Shown here in pieces: positions 1 through 8,854 of a DNA stretch of 64,000 nucleotides. Every line of letters begins with the position of its first letter. Position 1 is the first letter of the stretch. Origin of the DNA: Alkalicoccobacillus gibsonii (GTDB taxonomy: Bacteria; Bacillota; Bacilli; Bacillales; Bacillaceae_D). The stretch lies in assembly GCF_016798245.1 (NCBI RefSeq), contig NZ_JAEUZA010000003.1, positions 489,194 through 553,193 on the forward strand, written 5' to 3'. A program made the position numbers and the translations under genes. The notes beneath the pieces were generated by a model. It was not told where the DNA came from, did not search any database, and saw nothing but the letters and a program-made list of their open reading frames with translations.

Positions 1-7
1 AGAAAAA

Positions 8-38
8 GAAACTTTGTTAAACAAGGTTTCTTTTTTTT
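8..38. terminator. Hairpin terminator
   Basis: An 11-base arm at 8-18 pairs with 20-30 and is followed by eight T on the plus strand; an A-rich stretch precedes it, so it could also stop minus-strand transcription from the DUF421 gene that ends at 61. Seen directly. Confidence 0.7.
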
Positions 39-60
39 GTGGCAATAGCATAATGGATCT

Positions 61-750
61 TTAATCAATATCATCATATAAGTCTACATATACCTTCCCA
101 TTTGAGTCGATTTGGGCTAAAAAAACTTGATTGAAGTCCATAGCTCCTTTATTTTGTATTTCTTTTAGTAACCATTCTTCTGAATATCCACGTTCTTTTA
201 TGCCTTTTTTTAGTAATTTTCCATCCATAATTAAGATCGTAGGTCCTTGTTCTGGGGGAACGGATACATTTGATACATGAGGGGTCATGGGTTGTTGATC
301 AGATTTTAAAAGGATACTAAGCTGACCATTTGTCTCTAGAATAGCCATTTCTACATCAGATACTTTAAAAGTTCCTTTTTCCCTAAGCAATAACATTAAT
401 TCTTCTATTGATAAGAAGGTTTTTTTCATGTTCTTATCTAAAACTTCACCCGATTGTATCAATATTGTAGGACTTCCATCGACTATCTTTGTAAACCACA
501 TTGATTTGATACTTAAGTAAGCTAATATAAACGGAAACAGACCCCAAATAAGCAAAGCCATCAACCCATTTGCGATTTTGACATTTTGGTCAACAGACAT
601 AGTTGCAGCTATTGATCCGATAGTAATTCCTACACAGTAATCAAAAAAAGTGAGTTGAGAAATTTGCTTTTTACCCATAATCCTAGCCATTACCATTAAA
701 AGAATGAAGGATATAATTGATCTAATTAAAATTAATAAAAGTTCAGGCAT
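61..750 (-). CDS. DUF421 membrane protein (YetF/YrbG family)
   Basis: A 229-residue integral membrane protein of the DUF421 family. Three N-terminal membrane helices (about residues 1-80) include the family segment MGKKQISQLTFFDYCVGITIG; a soluble alpha/beta domain follows. The start is the ATG at 750, which has GGGAAGGA eight bases upstream; a TTG at 771 lacks a ribosome site. The molecular role of DUF421 proteins is not settled; several Bacillus members are sporulation-associated. A DUF4363-type lipoprotein gene is transcribed divergently, a pairing common for this family, so the two products probably work together at the membrane. Confidence 0.85.
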   Translation of the reverse strand: MPELLLILIRSIISFILLMVMARIMGKKQISQLTFFDYCVGITIGSIAATMSVDQNVKIANGLMALLIWGLFPFILAYLSIKSMWFTKIVDGSPTILIQSGEVLDKNMKKTFLSIEELMLLLREKGTFKVSDVEMAILETNGQLSILLKSDQQPMTPHVSNVSVPPEQGPTILIMDGKLLKKGIKERGYSEEWLLKEIQNKGAMDFNQVFLAQIDSNGKVYVDLYDDID

Positions 751-853
751 AACAGTTCCTTCCCTATTCAAGTCAATTTATATGTAACCTTTATCTATTA
801 TTGGGCATTAATAAAGGTGATATTCATGTTGACATATATAGGGGGAGTTTTTG

Positions 854-1186
854 GTGAATAAAATAATCTTATTTACGGTAATCATACTTTTACTTTCTGG
901 ATGTAATGTAGTTGGTGGTGATCTTTTCTATAATCCATTAAATCAGATTGAAGAGACTTTGGATCAATCTGACTGGGAACAAGCTGAAAAATATGCTAAT
1001 GCCTTTGAAGACATTTATCAAAAAAATAAATGGAAATTACAACTTATTGGGGATGAAGGAGAATATGAGGGATTAAATGAAAGTATTCAAAGAATGATTG
1101 CGGGAGTAAAACAAAAGGACATGACAAACGTCAGAATAGAATTAGCAACCGCAAGATCACTTATCTCAGATATTTATTCACTGTAA
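854..1186 (+). CDS. DUF4363-type lipoprotein
   Basis: A 110-residue secreted lipoprotein. The signal peptide (about residues 1-17) ends in the lipobox LLSGC, so the mature protein should be lipid-anchored outside the membrane. The rest is helical and charged, with QIEETLDQSDWEQAEKYANAFEDIY-type amphipathic segments as in DUF4363. The GTG at 854 is preferred because GGGGGAG lies six bases before it; TTG 851 is too close. It is divergent from the DUF421 gene, a recurrent neighbour of this family. Function unknown; family call moderately sure. Confidence 0.75.
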   Translation: MNKIILFTVIILLLSGCNVVGGDLFYNPLNQIEETLDQSDWEQAEKYANAFEDIYQKNKWKLQLIGDEGEYEGLNESIQRMIAGVKQKDMTNVRIELATARSLISDIYSL

Positions 1187-1217
1187 AAACAAAAAACCTT
1201 GATGCAGAACATCAAGG
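1187..1217 (-). terminator. Terminator of cupin gene
   Basis: Arms CCTTGATG (1197-1204) and CATCAAGG (1210-1217) flank a 5-base loop. Read on the minus strand the stem is followed by TTTTTTGTTTTT, so it terminates the cupin gene. It abuts the stop codon of the plus-strand lipoprotein. Confidence 0.75.
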
Positions 1218-1250
1218 GATGTGGAAGTAAGCAACTGTATTAACAAAAAC

Positions 1251-1769
1251 TTAAGATTCCATTGCATCTGCTTTTGTTTCTTGAATCGTACCATATGGAT
1301 GATGTGGAGGAGCATATATGGAATAAAGTTTTAAAGGTATTGGTCCGGTATTAATGATGTTATGCCACGTTCCAGCAGGAACCATAATGGCACTATCCTC
1401 AAAAACATGTGATTGAAAGGTAAGGTTATTTGGATTATTTGGGTTGTCTCCCATTTGAACTAAACCCTGCCCCTGTTCTATACGTAAAAACTGATCTGTA
1501 TCAGAATGAATTTCTAACCCAATGTCATCACCTACATTAATGTTCATTAAGGTTACCTGTAAATGTTCACCTGTCCAAATCGCTGTTCGGTACGTATTGT
1601 TGTTTTTTGATGCTTGTGCGATGTTGATTGTAAAAGGTTCTTTACCATAGTCAGTCTTGGGTTGTTGGTAAGGTACTGTCCTGTTTGTATAATGTGAATA
1701 ATAGTGTGGTTGGTTAAACTCTCTTTGATAAATAGGGTAAGGTTGAAATGAGTTGTGGAAATAGTACAT
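1251..1769 (-). CDS. Cupin domain protein
   Basis: 172 residues. Residues 1-45 are rich in Tyr, Pro, Gln and His, as seen in some spore-surface proteins. A single cupin beta-barrel follows: metal-site residues are visible in the first motif (GLEIHSDTDQFLRIEQGQG) and second motif (PAGTWHNIINTG). Such bacillary cupins resemble the mannose-6-phosphate isomerase-like group, but no substrate can be named. AAGGAG lies eight bases before the ATG. The spore link is inference from the Tyr-rich leader only. Confidence 0.8.
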   Translation of the reverse strand: MYYFHNSFQPYPIYQREFNQPHYYSHYTNRTVPYQQPKTDYGKEPFTINIAQASKNNNTYRTAIWTGEHLQVTLMNINVGDDIGLEIHSDTDQFLRIEQGQGLVQMGDNPNNPNNLTFQSHVFEDSAIMVPAGTWHNIINTGPIPLKLYSIYAPPHHPYGTIQETKADAMES

Positions 1770-1948
1770 AGCGTCGCTCCTTTTTTTATTTTTATCCTAT
1801 GCATTCACCTAAAAAGAGTTCAAAAAAGAATTAACTCACTTTGAAAATGGACTTTTTTCTATGAAATGGCCGCAAAAGAGTGAAAGTGGTATGCGGCTTT
1901 GAAGAAAATAACACGTACGTTTCCACGGAAAGAAAACTTCAACATCAA

Positions 1949-1979
1949 AAAAGAGAACTGTTAAAACCAGTTCTCTTTT
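1949..1979. terminator. Bidirectional terminator
   Basis: AGAGAACTG (1952-1960) pairs with CAGTTCTCT (1968-1976) around a 7-base loop, with A-run before and T-run after. It sits just past the 3' end of the minus-strand oxidoreductase gene. Confidence 0.75.
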
Positions 1980-1991
1980 AAAGTTAAAATG

Positions 1992-3002
1992 TTATGAGTT
2001 AACGTTAATCAAAACTCTACCTCTAATATTACCATCTAGTATATTTGGAAGTGTTGTTGGAAGATCATCAAGTCTTATTTCTTTAGCGATAAATGAATCG
2101 ATGTTATTAGGTTTTAAGTCTGTCGATAAACGATGCCAAATTTGTTTTCGCACAGACATTGGAGTGAATACAGAATCAATACCCAATAAGTTAACACCTC
2201 GAAGAATAAAAGGATAGACCGTTGTTGGGACGCTTCCACCTGCCGTTAACCCACTAACTGCTACAGATCCACCAGATTTTATTTGACTTAGTAACGAAGC
2301 TAATGGTTTACCACCTACAGGATCTATTGCAGCTGCCCATCGTTGTGAAGCTAGGCTTTTTAAGGTACCGTCATATAATTCCTCTCTGGATATCACTTTA
2401 CTTGCGCCGAGACTTTTAAGAAAATCATGTTCGCTTTCTTTTCCTGTACTTGCAATCACTTCGTATCCTCTTTTAGCAAGCATGGCTACTGCTAAACTAC
2501 CTACTCCGCCTGTAGCTCCTGTCACTACTACTGGACCGTCATCGATAGAAAGACCATGTTCTTCTAAGCGTTGGATTGATAAAGCAGAGGTGAATCCCGC
2601 TGTTCCTAAAATCATTGATTCTTTCAGAGTAAGTCCACTTGATAAGCTTTTTGGAAGGGGAAGAATCCAATCAGCAGGTATGCTAGCATATTCACTATAC
2701 CCACCATAGTGAGAAACACCAATATCGTAACTTGTAGCTATGACGTAATCTCCTTTTTCAAAACGGCGGTCTTTGGATTGAACAACTTGTCCTGCTAAAT
2801 CAACGCCTGGAATAAAAGGATAAGTTGAAACAATCTTACCATTTGATTGGGAAGCGAGCCCATCTTTATAATTTATTCCTGAATAGTGAACCTTAATTAG
2901 AACATCAGCATCAGGTAAAAAATCTTTAGTGATTTCCTGTACTTCTAATTGAACGTTACTATCACTTTTATCTATCACAAAAGCTTTAAACAGTTCGGAC
3001 AT
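1992..3002 (-). CDS. AcuI/YhdH-family NADPH-dependent oxidoreductase
   Basis: 336-residue zinc-independent medium-chain dehydrogenase/reductase of the YhdH/YhfP/AcuI group, whose characterised members reduce acryloyl-CoA or quinones with NADPH. Visible: GroES-like N-terminal domain with HYSGINYKDGLA, Rossmann motif VTGATGGVGSLA near residue 160, and DPVGGKPL. No structural zinc cysteines are present, as usual for the group. AAAGGTGG precedes the ATG. Transcribed divergently from a TetR gene; its minus-strand promoter overlaps an 8-base palindrome (3052-3059), so TetR repression is likely. Substrate not determinable. Confidence 0.9.
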   Translation of the reverse strand: MSELFKAFVIDKSDSNVQLEVQEITKDFLPDADVLIKVHYSGINYKDGLASQSNGKIVSTYPFIPGVDLAGQVVQSKDRRFEKGDYVIATSYDIGVSHYGGYSEYASIPADWILPLPKSLSSGLTLKESMILGTAGFTSALSIQRLEEHGLSIDDGPVVVTGATGGVGSLAVAMLAKRGYEVIASTGKESEHDFLKSLGASKVISREELYDGTLKSLASQRWAAAIDPVGGKPLASLLSQIKSGGSVAVSGLTAGGSVPTTVYPFILRGVNLLGIDSVFTPMSVRKQIWHRLSTDLKPNNIDSFIAKEIRLDDLPTTLPNILDGNIRGRVLINVNS

Positions 3003-3032
3003 ATAAATACCACCTTTGTTTTGAATAATGCC

Positions 3033-3061
3033 ATCATAACGAAATTATTCCGACCGGTCAA
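3033..3061 (-). promoter_or_regulatory. Promoter with overlapping operator of the oxidoreductase gene
   Basis: On the minus strand, -35 TTGACC (3061-3056) and -10 TATGAT (3038-3033) are separated by exactly 17 bases. The -35 is part of the palindrome GACCGGTC (3052-3059), a good candidate operator for the adjacent divergent TetR regulator. Sequence seen; regulation inferred. Confidence 0.65.
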
Positions 3062-3116
3062 TTTTTTTATTTGCGTGTTATACTATTAGTATGTTTAAGT
3101 AGGAGGGCAATCATCG

Positions 3117-3713
3117 GTGAAAAAAATGGAAATAAGAAAGCAACAAATTTTAAAGGCAACGTATGAAGTTGTTTCGGAAAAAGGATTTCATTCAGTTACT
3201 TTGCAGGATATTGCGGACAAAGCTGGATTTAGTAAAGGCGTGATCTCTTATTATTTTGACAATAAAGAGATGATCCTATCTGAACTATTAACATGGCTCA
3301 CTGATAAAATCTATTTAAATGAGATGAACGCAATAAAAGATAAATCTAAAGCAGAAGATATGTTGAAGTCCTATGTAGAAGCCGTATTTGTTTCACCAAA
3401 TAAAAATCGTACGTTCTATAAAGTGTATTTAGATTTTTTAGCTGAAGCGTCTCATCATCCTGTTTATAAACAGATTAACCAAAGCTTTTATCTAAATTGT
3501 TGGGAACTTGCAGAAAAAATAATCATGAAAGGGCAAAAGGAGAACGTATTTTGCCAAACAATCAATCCTTCAGAGACGGCAAAGGGAATTCGTGCGATGA
3601 TTGATGGATGCTTAATTCAGTGGCTTATGAGCAACGAAGATGACCATGCTTTTTATAAACATATGTGCCTGACTCATATACGTAGGATGCTATTAAACGC
3701 TTCAGTTGACTAG
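3117..3713 (+). CDS. TetR family transcriptional regulator
   Basis: 198 residues with the TetR helix-turn-helix at about residues 8-55 (LQDIADKAGFSKGVISYYF) and an all-helical ligand-binding C-terminus. The GTG start has AGGAGGG nine bases upstream. It is divergent from the AcuI/YhdH-like reductase and probably represses it, and perhaps itself, through the GACCGGTC palindrome between them. The inducer is unknown; an electrophile or acyl compound is a guess from the neighbour. Confidence 0.9.
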   Translation: MKKMEIRKQQILKATYEVVSEKGFHSVTLQDIADKAGFSKGVISYYFDNKEMILSELLTWLTDKIYLNEMNAIKDKSKAEDMLKSYVEAVFVSPNKNRTFYKVYLDFLAEASHHPVYKQINQSFYLNCWELAEKIIMKGQKENVFCQTINPSETAKGIRAMIDGCLIQWLMSNEDDHAFYKHMCLTHIRRMLLNASVD

Positions 3714-3859
3714 GCCATAGCTGCAGATTATTCAAGTCAGGTAACCCGGTTAATCCTTCGCCTCATTTTAATCTAAGTACATCAAAGGATCCGTATAAAA
3801 AAGACGTATAAGAGAAGACTTATGATATTAATTGATGTATCAGTGAGGAGAACAGACAA

Positions 3860-4987
3860 TTGAAATATAAGTTATTAACCTACATTTTAATATGTTGTTT
3901 TCCAATCTTTTTAACTGGCTGTTGGGATCAAACATTACTTAAAGAGGTCTCCCTCATCAAAGCCCAGGCTTTTGACATTGGCAACGATGAAGATCAAGTT
4001 AAAACAACCATTGCAATTGTAAAAACAGATTCTAATATAAAAATCCCTACTGAGAATATTATTGTTAGTGCAGAAGGGGTATCCTCAAGAAACAGTCGAG
4101 TCGAACTAGATAAGGAAATTGCTAGTGAACTGTTTGCAAGTAAGAATCGGGTTACTCTAATTAGTAGCGAACTGGTCAAACAAGGAGATATTTATGCCCT
4201 ATTAGATGTACACTTTCGTTCTCCCTTAAGTGCATTATCCGCAAAATTGGCGATAACAGATGATGAATCAGGCAAGATCCTTCATGCACAACCTGAAAAC
4301 AATCCTTTAATTAGTAATTATTTGTACGACCTTATAGTGAGCGAAGAGAAAATGGGCATTATTCCAATCTCGAATTTACAAAAAACGTTTACTTTACTTT
4401 ATGATGATGGGCAAGATTTGATATTACCTCGTTTAACTAATCTGGAGGAAATGGCTGGTGCTAAAATCACTGGTTCTGCATTGTTTAGTAACAATCGTAT
4501 GACTGGGACCCTGAACACAGATGAAACCACTCTTCTACTTCTACTTGGAAATAGTCAAAAAGGCGAACATCGCATGACAAGAAAAGTACGTTCTAACATG
4601 GAGTCCACCTTGTATGACTACATAACTGTTGATGTTTTGAAATCAAAAAGAAAATTAAACGTAAGAAGAGTGGATCAGAATATGTATGATGTTGAAATCA
4701 ATTTAACTCTTAAATTAGATGCAATTGAATATCCAGCGGATCATATGTATAAAAAGAACACCATCGCTTCACTAAATGAGATATTGTCAAAACAGCTCAC
4801 AAGAGAAGCGAATGAAATCTTATTGAGTCTTCAAAAAGCAAATTGCGATTATTTAGGTATAGGGAGACAAGTACAGGCTCGATATAACTCATCTTGGCAT
4901 ACAATCAACTGGAAAGAGGTTTACCCTACGATCAACATGAAGGCAAATGTCACAGCCGAAATTGAAACTCATGGTATTGTTAATTAA
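3860..4987 (+). CDS. Ger(x)C family spore germination lipoprotein
   Basis: 375 residues. The signal peptide ends in the lipobox FLTGC and is followed by WDQ, the usual GerAC N-terminus (GCWD). Ger(x)C proteins are the lipoprotein C subunits of nutrient germinant receptors in the spore inner membrane, made with a GerAA and a GerAB subunit. The TTG start has GTGAGGAG nine bases upstream. Neither partner gene is nearby: the next gene downstream is a nucleotidyltransferase relic. It is therefore an orphan C subunit that might serve a receptor encoded elsewhere. Length fits intact family members. Confidence 0.85.
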   Translation: MKYKLLTYILICCFPIFLTGCWDQTLLKEVSLIKAQAFDIGNDEDQVKTTIAIVKTDSNIKIPTENIIVSAEGVSSRNSRVELDKEIASELFASKNRVTLISSELVKQGDIYALLDVHFRSPLSALSAKLAITDDESGKILHAQPENNPLISNYLYDLIVSEEKMGIIPISNLQKTFTLLYDDGQDLILPRLTNLEEMAGAKITGSALFSNNRMTGTLNTDETTLLLLLGNSQKGEHRMTRKVRSNMESTLYDYITVDVLKSKRKLNVRRVDQNMYDVEINLTLKLDAIEYPADHMYKKNTIASLNEILSKQLTREANEILLSLQKANCDYLGIGRQVQARYNSSWHTINWKEVYPTINMKANVTAEIETHGIVN

Positions 4988-5247
4988 TTTAATCCTTCAA
5001 CCTATTCTATTGAGTAAAGAAGAACTTTCTAATTACGGGAACAACGTCTTTTAGGATATCTCTAAAAACGTGAACTCAACGAGAACTATAAATGGAGGAA
5101 GTTATTATATATGCCAAGGACGTAAAAGTAGGAAAGCTGATAGTAACCATTCTACCGTTTTTCGCAAGCAAGGCTCTTTAATGCTTGAGATCGGTTTTCA
5201 CTTTGTCAATTGGTAGATAAATAAAAAGTCTTAAAGGATGTTGCTAT

Positions 5248-5783
5248 GTGATAAATGAAAACGATGGTGTACAAACTACCTCACAATTAAACGTATTGAG
5301 TGAAGTCAGTACAATTTTGAGGAATTAAATACTGAGTTTTGGTTGCGTGGGGGTTGGGCAATCGATTTCTTACTTGGTAGAATAACACGTCGACATAGTG
5401 ATATAGATATAGTAACATGGATAGAAAATAGGGAAAATGTGGAATGGGAACTTGTAAATGCTGGGTATGAACAATTACCCGTTAAAGAACAGTTTCGTAG
5501 GAGGCAATCGGATTTTTGTAAGAATAATATAGAGATTACTCTTTCCTACTTAACTTATAACGGTGGTGGAAGTCTCATTTTGAACGGCTTACCTCAATGG
5601 GTATGGCGAGCGGACTCCCTTCTACTAAATGATTATCTTTTAGATGGAGTATACGCAAAGGTTATACACCCGAAACAGCTATTGGAAGAAAAGAAAACTT
5701 ATCAACGAATTGGTCGACCATATCGAAAAAAAGATGCAGAAAGTAAAAAAGTATTGAAAGAGATTATATCTAAATTTAGCTAA
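5248..5783 (+). pseudogene. Aminoglycoside-2''-adenylyltransferase-like gene, frameshifted
   Basis: A nucleotidyltransferase of the aminoglycoside adenylyltransferase type (Aminoglyc_resit family). The frame from GTG 5248 gives an N-terminus ending LSEVSTIL and then stops at 5326; the next frame continues EELNTEFWLRGGWAID and runs to 5783. Restoring one base in the T-run at 5315-5318 rejoins the frames into about 178 codons. The nucleotide-binding signature is present: GGWAIDFLLG followed by HSDIDIV with the paired Asp residues. Either a true null allele or a sequence error; without repair no full enzyme is made from standard starts. Confidence 0.7.
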
Positions 5784-6073
5784 TATTGTTAAACTTATCC
5801 ATTGTAATACGATTGTTGAACAACAAATATAAAAAATAATTAAACTCTAAAAACCAACTGTAACAAGGGAACTACGTATAGTATATAGATTTACTTCATA
5901 AAAGAAAGAAGTATTAATATACAAAGGGCTTGTAACGCACATTAACCTTTCGCGTCATTGAGTCTATAGACTTCATTTAACCGCTATAAAATTGAAACTA
6001 GCACTAGAGAATTAGAGGAGCTTGGTGCTAAAAATAATTGATTTGTTACACATATGTTTATTGTATTTATGAT

Positions 6074-6274
6074 TTAATTTTTCTTAAAAATCTTTATTGC
6101 AAATAAGATTGTTTGTAGGATTAGTGTAATAGCAATTACAGTTAGGATTATATTTAAGTATGATAAGCTAGAGGATAAAGTTGATATTAGACTATCAATA
6201 TTGTATCCAAGGTTATCAATTGAATTAGGTAAATTTTGAGTTAGATACATTAACGTTTCACTAATTTCAGTCAT
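6074..6274 (-). CDS. Small single-pass membrane protein
   Basis: 66 residues with no family recognised. Residues 1-35 are polar with regularly spaced leucines and isoleucines; one hydrophobic helix spans about residues 38-60, ending in a KIFKKN tail that should face the cytoplasm. A strong AGGAGG seven bases before the ATG supports a real gene. It stands alone between the nucleotidyltransferase relic and an APH gene. Size and architecture recall toxin or holin-like peptides, but nothing in the context supports that. Confidence 0.6.
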   Translation of the reverse strand: MTEISETLMYLTQNLPNSIDNLGYNIDSLISTLSSSLSYLNIILTVIAITLILQTILFAIKIFKKN

Positions 6275-6431
6275 CAGAAACCTCCTATTAGTTAATGGTA
6301 TATATTATAATATAAAACCAAAAAATTAGAAATATACCATGTAAATTAATTGCATTATTGGTCCTTTTTTAAATGGAAATAGGGTTTTCATTTATACTCC
6401 ATGAATATAGAGCTTAGGAAGGTGGAGGAAA

Positions 6432-7346
6432 TTGGGCAAAATACCTACATCATTTATTGAATATACAGAACTTTTTCCAACTTTTAAAGAAGCGATTTCT
6501 TGGGAACTTTTGCGACAATGGTCACTGTCAGAGGTATGGAGAATAGAAATGAAAGACGAAGGTTCACTCATAATCAAACAAGGAAAGGGAGAGAATTCAC
6601 GTGAGGTTTCGGTTTACACACAATTATTAATTCCTCTTGAACTCGATCTCCCCAGGATGTATAAGGCTTATGAAAATCGTGGTATTGGAATATTAATCAT
6701 GGATGATCTTAAAGGGAAAACATTAGAAGAAGATCCTCAAGTCTTTGATTTTATTGCTGCTGCAAAAATTCTATCAACCATTCGCAACAAGTCGAGAGTA
6801 GGAATTCTTGAGGGGAAACTTACAGATGCGGATCACTCAACATTTTATGTTTCAGAAGACAGCATAATGAACGATCTACTTTATATAAGCCGTCAGAGTG
6901 AATTTATAGAAGCTAATCAAGATCTCATCTTCAAAAAGGCATTAGATGTGTTGCCTTACCATCTTAGTCGATTGTATAAGGAGTTTCCCGTTACACTCAC
7001 ACACAATGATTACCATCCCAAAAATCTAATAAAAAATGATGATGGTATAGCTGTCATTGACTGGGCATCAGCATACGTTAGCCCACATCTTGGGGATTTA
7101 TACTGCTTAATTCACTCAGCTAAAGATTATAAAATAGATCCGGACGATTTGATTTTGGCATACTGTGAAGAAACTGATGGTTATGGGGCACATGATATTG
7201 AGTGGCAAGTGACCATGGGCGGTATTTGCTGGACGATTCATATGCTTCGCCAACTTTTAGAATATGGAGTCGAAGCCATTCCTATTGCGCACGAATGGAT
7301 TCCTGAGATGATATCAGATATTCGTGTATTATTAGATAAATTGTAG
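6432..7346 (+). CDS. APH-type phosphotransferase
   Basis: 304-residue kinase of the aminoglycoside phosphotransferase/choline kinase superfamily. The catalytic loop HNDYHPKN is near residues 191-198 and the metal-binding Asp of VIDWAS near 209. An N-terminal lobe with Lys in SLIIKQGKG completes the fold. TTG 6432 follows GGTGGAGGA. Members phosphorylate antibiotics, amines or sugars; the substrate here cannot be told from sequence. The gene appears monocistronic, followed by a GNAT gene on the same strand. It is one of four APH-type kinases in the window. Confidence 0.85.
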   Translation: MGKIPTSFIEYTELFPTFKEAISWELLRQWSLSEVWRIEMKDEGSLIIKQGKGENSREVSVYTQLLIPLELDLPRMYKAYENRGIGILIMDDLKGKTLEEDPQVFDFIAAAKILSTIRNKSRVGILEGKLTDADHSTFYVSEDSIMNDLLYISRQSEFIEANQDLIFKKALDVLPYHLSRLYKEFPVTLTHNDYHPKNLIKNDDGIAVIDWASAYVSPHLGDLYCLIHSAKDYKIDPDDLILAYCEETDGYGAHDIEWQVTMGGICWTIHMLRQLLEYGVEAIPIAHEWIPEMISDIRVLLDKL

Positions 7347-7424
7347 TTAGTATACAGTGAACAATAAAAAAATAATGGTTAGAAAAATAGTTCAATAGTT
7401 AATGTTTCAGGAGAGGAGACTACT

Positions 7425-7988
7425 ATCATTTACGTACAAGAGGATCGTTTAATCATACGTTCAATGATGAAAGACGATACAGATAAGTTTGTCGTTGCTT
7501 TTGAGAAACAGGGGTGGCACAAGCCATTTGAACTGTTTGAAGAGTATTATAAACAACAAACCCATAATGAGCGAAAAGTAATCGTTGCTGCACTCAATGA
7601 TCAAGTTTGTGGTTACGTGACCTTGTTAGATAAAACGTATACAGGTCCATTTTCTACAGAGAGCATTCCTGAAATTGTTGATTTAAACGTGCTGATTAAG
7701 TATCAGAAAAAAGGGATAGGTAATAAACTAATGGATGTTGCTGAAACGTTAGCAAAACAAAAAAGTGATCTTGTATCTTTGGCTGTTGGGTTACATTACG
7801 GTTATGGGGCGGCACAAAGAATGTATATCAAGCGTGGATATGTACCAGATGGCTCAGGTGCTTGGTATAGAGGGAAACAATTGGAGCAATATTCAAATTG
7901 TATGAATGATGACGACCTCACCCTTTATTTATTAAAAATCTTAGTGAAGGTTGAACCATTTATTACAGTAAGGGATGCAGCAATGTAA
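7425..7988 (+). CDS. GNAT acetyltransferase with apparent ATC start
   Basis: GNAT-fold N-acyltransferase, 187 codons if started at 7425. The acetyl-CoA loop KYQKKGIGNKLM carries the Q/R-x-x-G-x-G/A pattern. The first ATG (7464) would remove the opening beta strand YVQEDRLIIRS that the family needs, and has no ribosome site. GAGAGGAG at 7411-7418 instead points to ATC 7425 (6 bases) or ATT 7428 (9 bases); no ATG, GTG or TTG lies in frame before them. The upstream in-frame stop is at 7380. Substrate unknown. Confidence 0.75.
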   Translation: MIYVQEDRLIIRSMMKDDTDKFVVAFEKQGWHKPFELFEEYYKQQTHNERKVIVAALNDQVCGYVTLLDKTYTGPFSTESIPEIVDLNVLIKYQKKGIGNKLMDVAETLAKQKSDLVSLAVGLHYGYGAAQRMYIKRGYVPDGSGAWYRGKQLEQYSNCMNDDDLTLYLLKILVKVEPFITVRDAAM

Positions 7989-8004
7989 GAAAGGAGCTTT
8001 ATTA

Positions 8005-8037
8005 CTAAAAATACCCCACACATTTATGTATGGGGTA
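8005..8037 (-). terminator. Terminator of RsbR-like gene
   Basis: TACCCCA (8012-8018) pairs with TGGGGTA (8031-8037); on the minus strand it is followed by TTTTTAG. It lies just past the end of the minus-strand STAS gene. Confidence 0.7.
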
Positions 8038-8041
8038 GTAG

Positions 8042-8854
8042 TCAAACTTTTCGCAATGCAGTTTTTACATCCTTGTATATAGTAAAGGTGTTGAGATTAA
8101 GCCCTAGTTGAACTATGGTTTGAGCTAATTCGGGTCTTAATCCTGTGATGACAGAATCTACACCTAAGATTTTCAGGGTTTTACTGATATCGAAGATCTT
8201 GCCTGCGACGAAAGTATCAAACGAATAAATCCCCGAGAAATCTAGGATAAGGGTTTCAACCTTAGCTTCAGCCACATTAGGTAGGGTAACATTAAAAATC
8301 GTATCTAATCTCTGACTGTTTAAAGAACCAACTAGTGGTATAACTGAAACATCTTCTTTTATAGGAACGATCGGGGCAGAAAGAGATAGGATCTCTTTTT
8401 CAGCAAGCGATAAATGATTTTCATGACGCTTTGTATACTTAATGCTTGTTTGTAGAATGGCTTCATCAAAAATACGTACGGTTTTATTTGAGAGTCTATT
8501 ACAATCTTTAGAATGGAAGTTATTTTTTTCACAGAGTTCTTGATAAGCGAGTAGTAACTCATATCGATAATTACTTAAAAGTTCAATCAGGTCAAAAATA
8601 CCCATTCCAAGTTCTGTGGCTTCGTCTAAGATATCAAAATCTAGTGTAAACGATTCTCCTTGTTGTGTTTCATCTGTAAGGGTTAATTTAAGTTGTAGTA
8701 AGATTTCATTTAAAAGTGTCCAATGTAATGTTTCTTCTTTTTCTGATAGATTCTCTAATAGGTCATTATCTGCAAGGTGAGTCTTAGTATATATTTTGGA
8801 TGTTAAAGAAGTTAAATCTTCAAACATCATATTTGAAATTATGACTGATTTCAT
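8042..8854 (-). CDS. RsbR-type stressosome protein (STAS domain)
   Basis: 270 residues: an N-terminal helical sensor region (about 1-145) and a C-terminal STAS domain (about 155-270). The STAS domain keeps the RsbR phosphorylation region FDTFVAGKI and the SVITGLRPELAQ segment, whose threonines match the sites phosphorylated by RsbT in RsbR. RsbR paralogues build the stressosome that senses environmental stress upstream of sigma-B. The start is ATG 8854, 22 codons inside the longest frame. No rsbS, rsbT or rsbU gene is adjacent, so it is a stand-alone paralogue as in B. subtilis (YkoB, YojH, YqhA). Confidence 0.85.
   Translation of the reverse strand: MKSVIISNMMFEDLTSLTSKIYTKTHLADNDLLENLSEKEETLHWTLLNEILLQLKLTLTDETQQGESFTLDFDILDEATELGMGIFDLIELLSNYRYELLLAYQELCEKNNFHSKDCNRLSNKTVRIFDEAILQTSIKYTKRHENHLSLAEKEILSLSAPIVPIKEDVSVIPLVGSLNSQRLDTIFNVTLPNVAEAKVETLILDFSGIYSFDTFVAGKIFDISKTLKILGVDSVITGLRPELAQTIVQLGLNLNTFTIYKDVKTALRKV

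Noticed and set aside
2482-2709. 75-codon plus-strand frame inside the AcuI/YhdH-like gene
   Set aside because: Opposite a well-supported gene; composition follows the reverse complement of that gene.
4988-5247. Open stretch with SYYICQGRKSRKADSNHSTV upstream of the nucleotidyltransferase relic
   Set aside because: About 40 codons, no start fitted to the ribosome-like site, not recognised.
5784-6073. Fragment RYKIETSTRELEELGAKNN before the small membrane gene
   Set aside because: Only about 20 residues; possible gene tail but unprovable.
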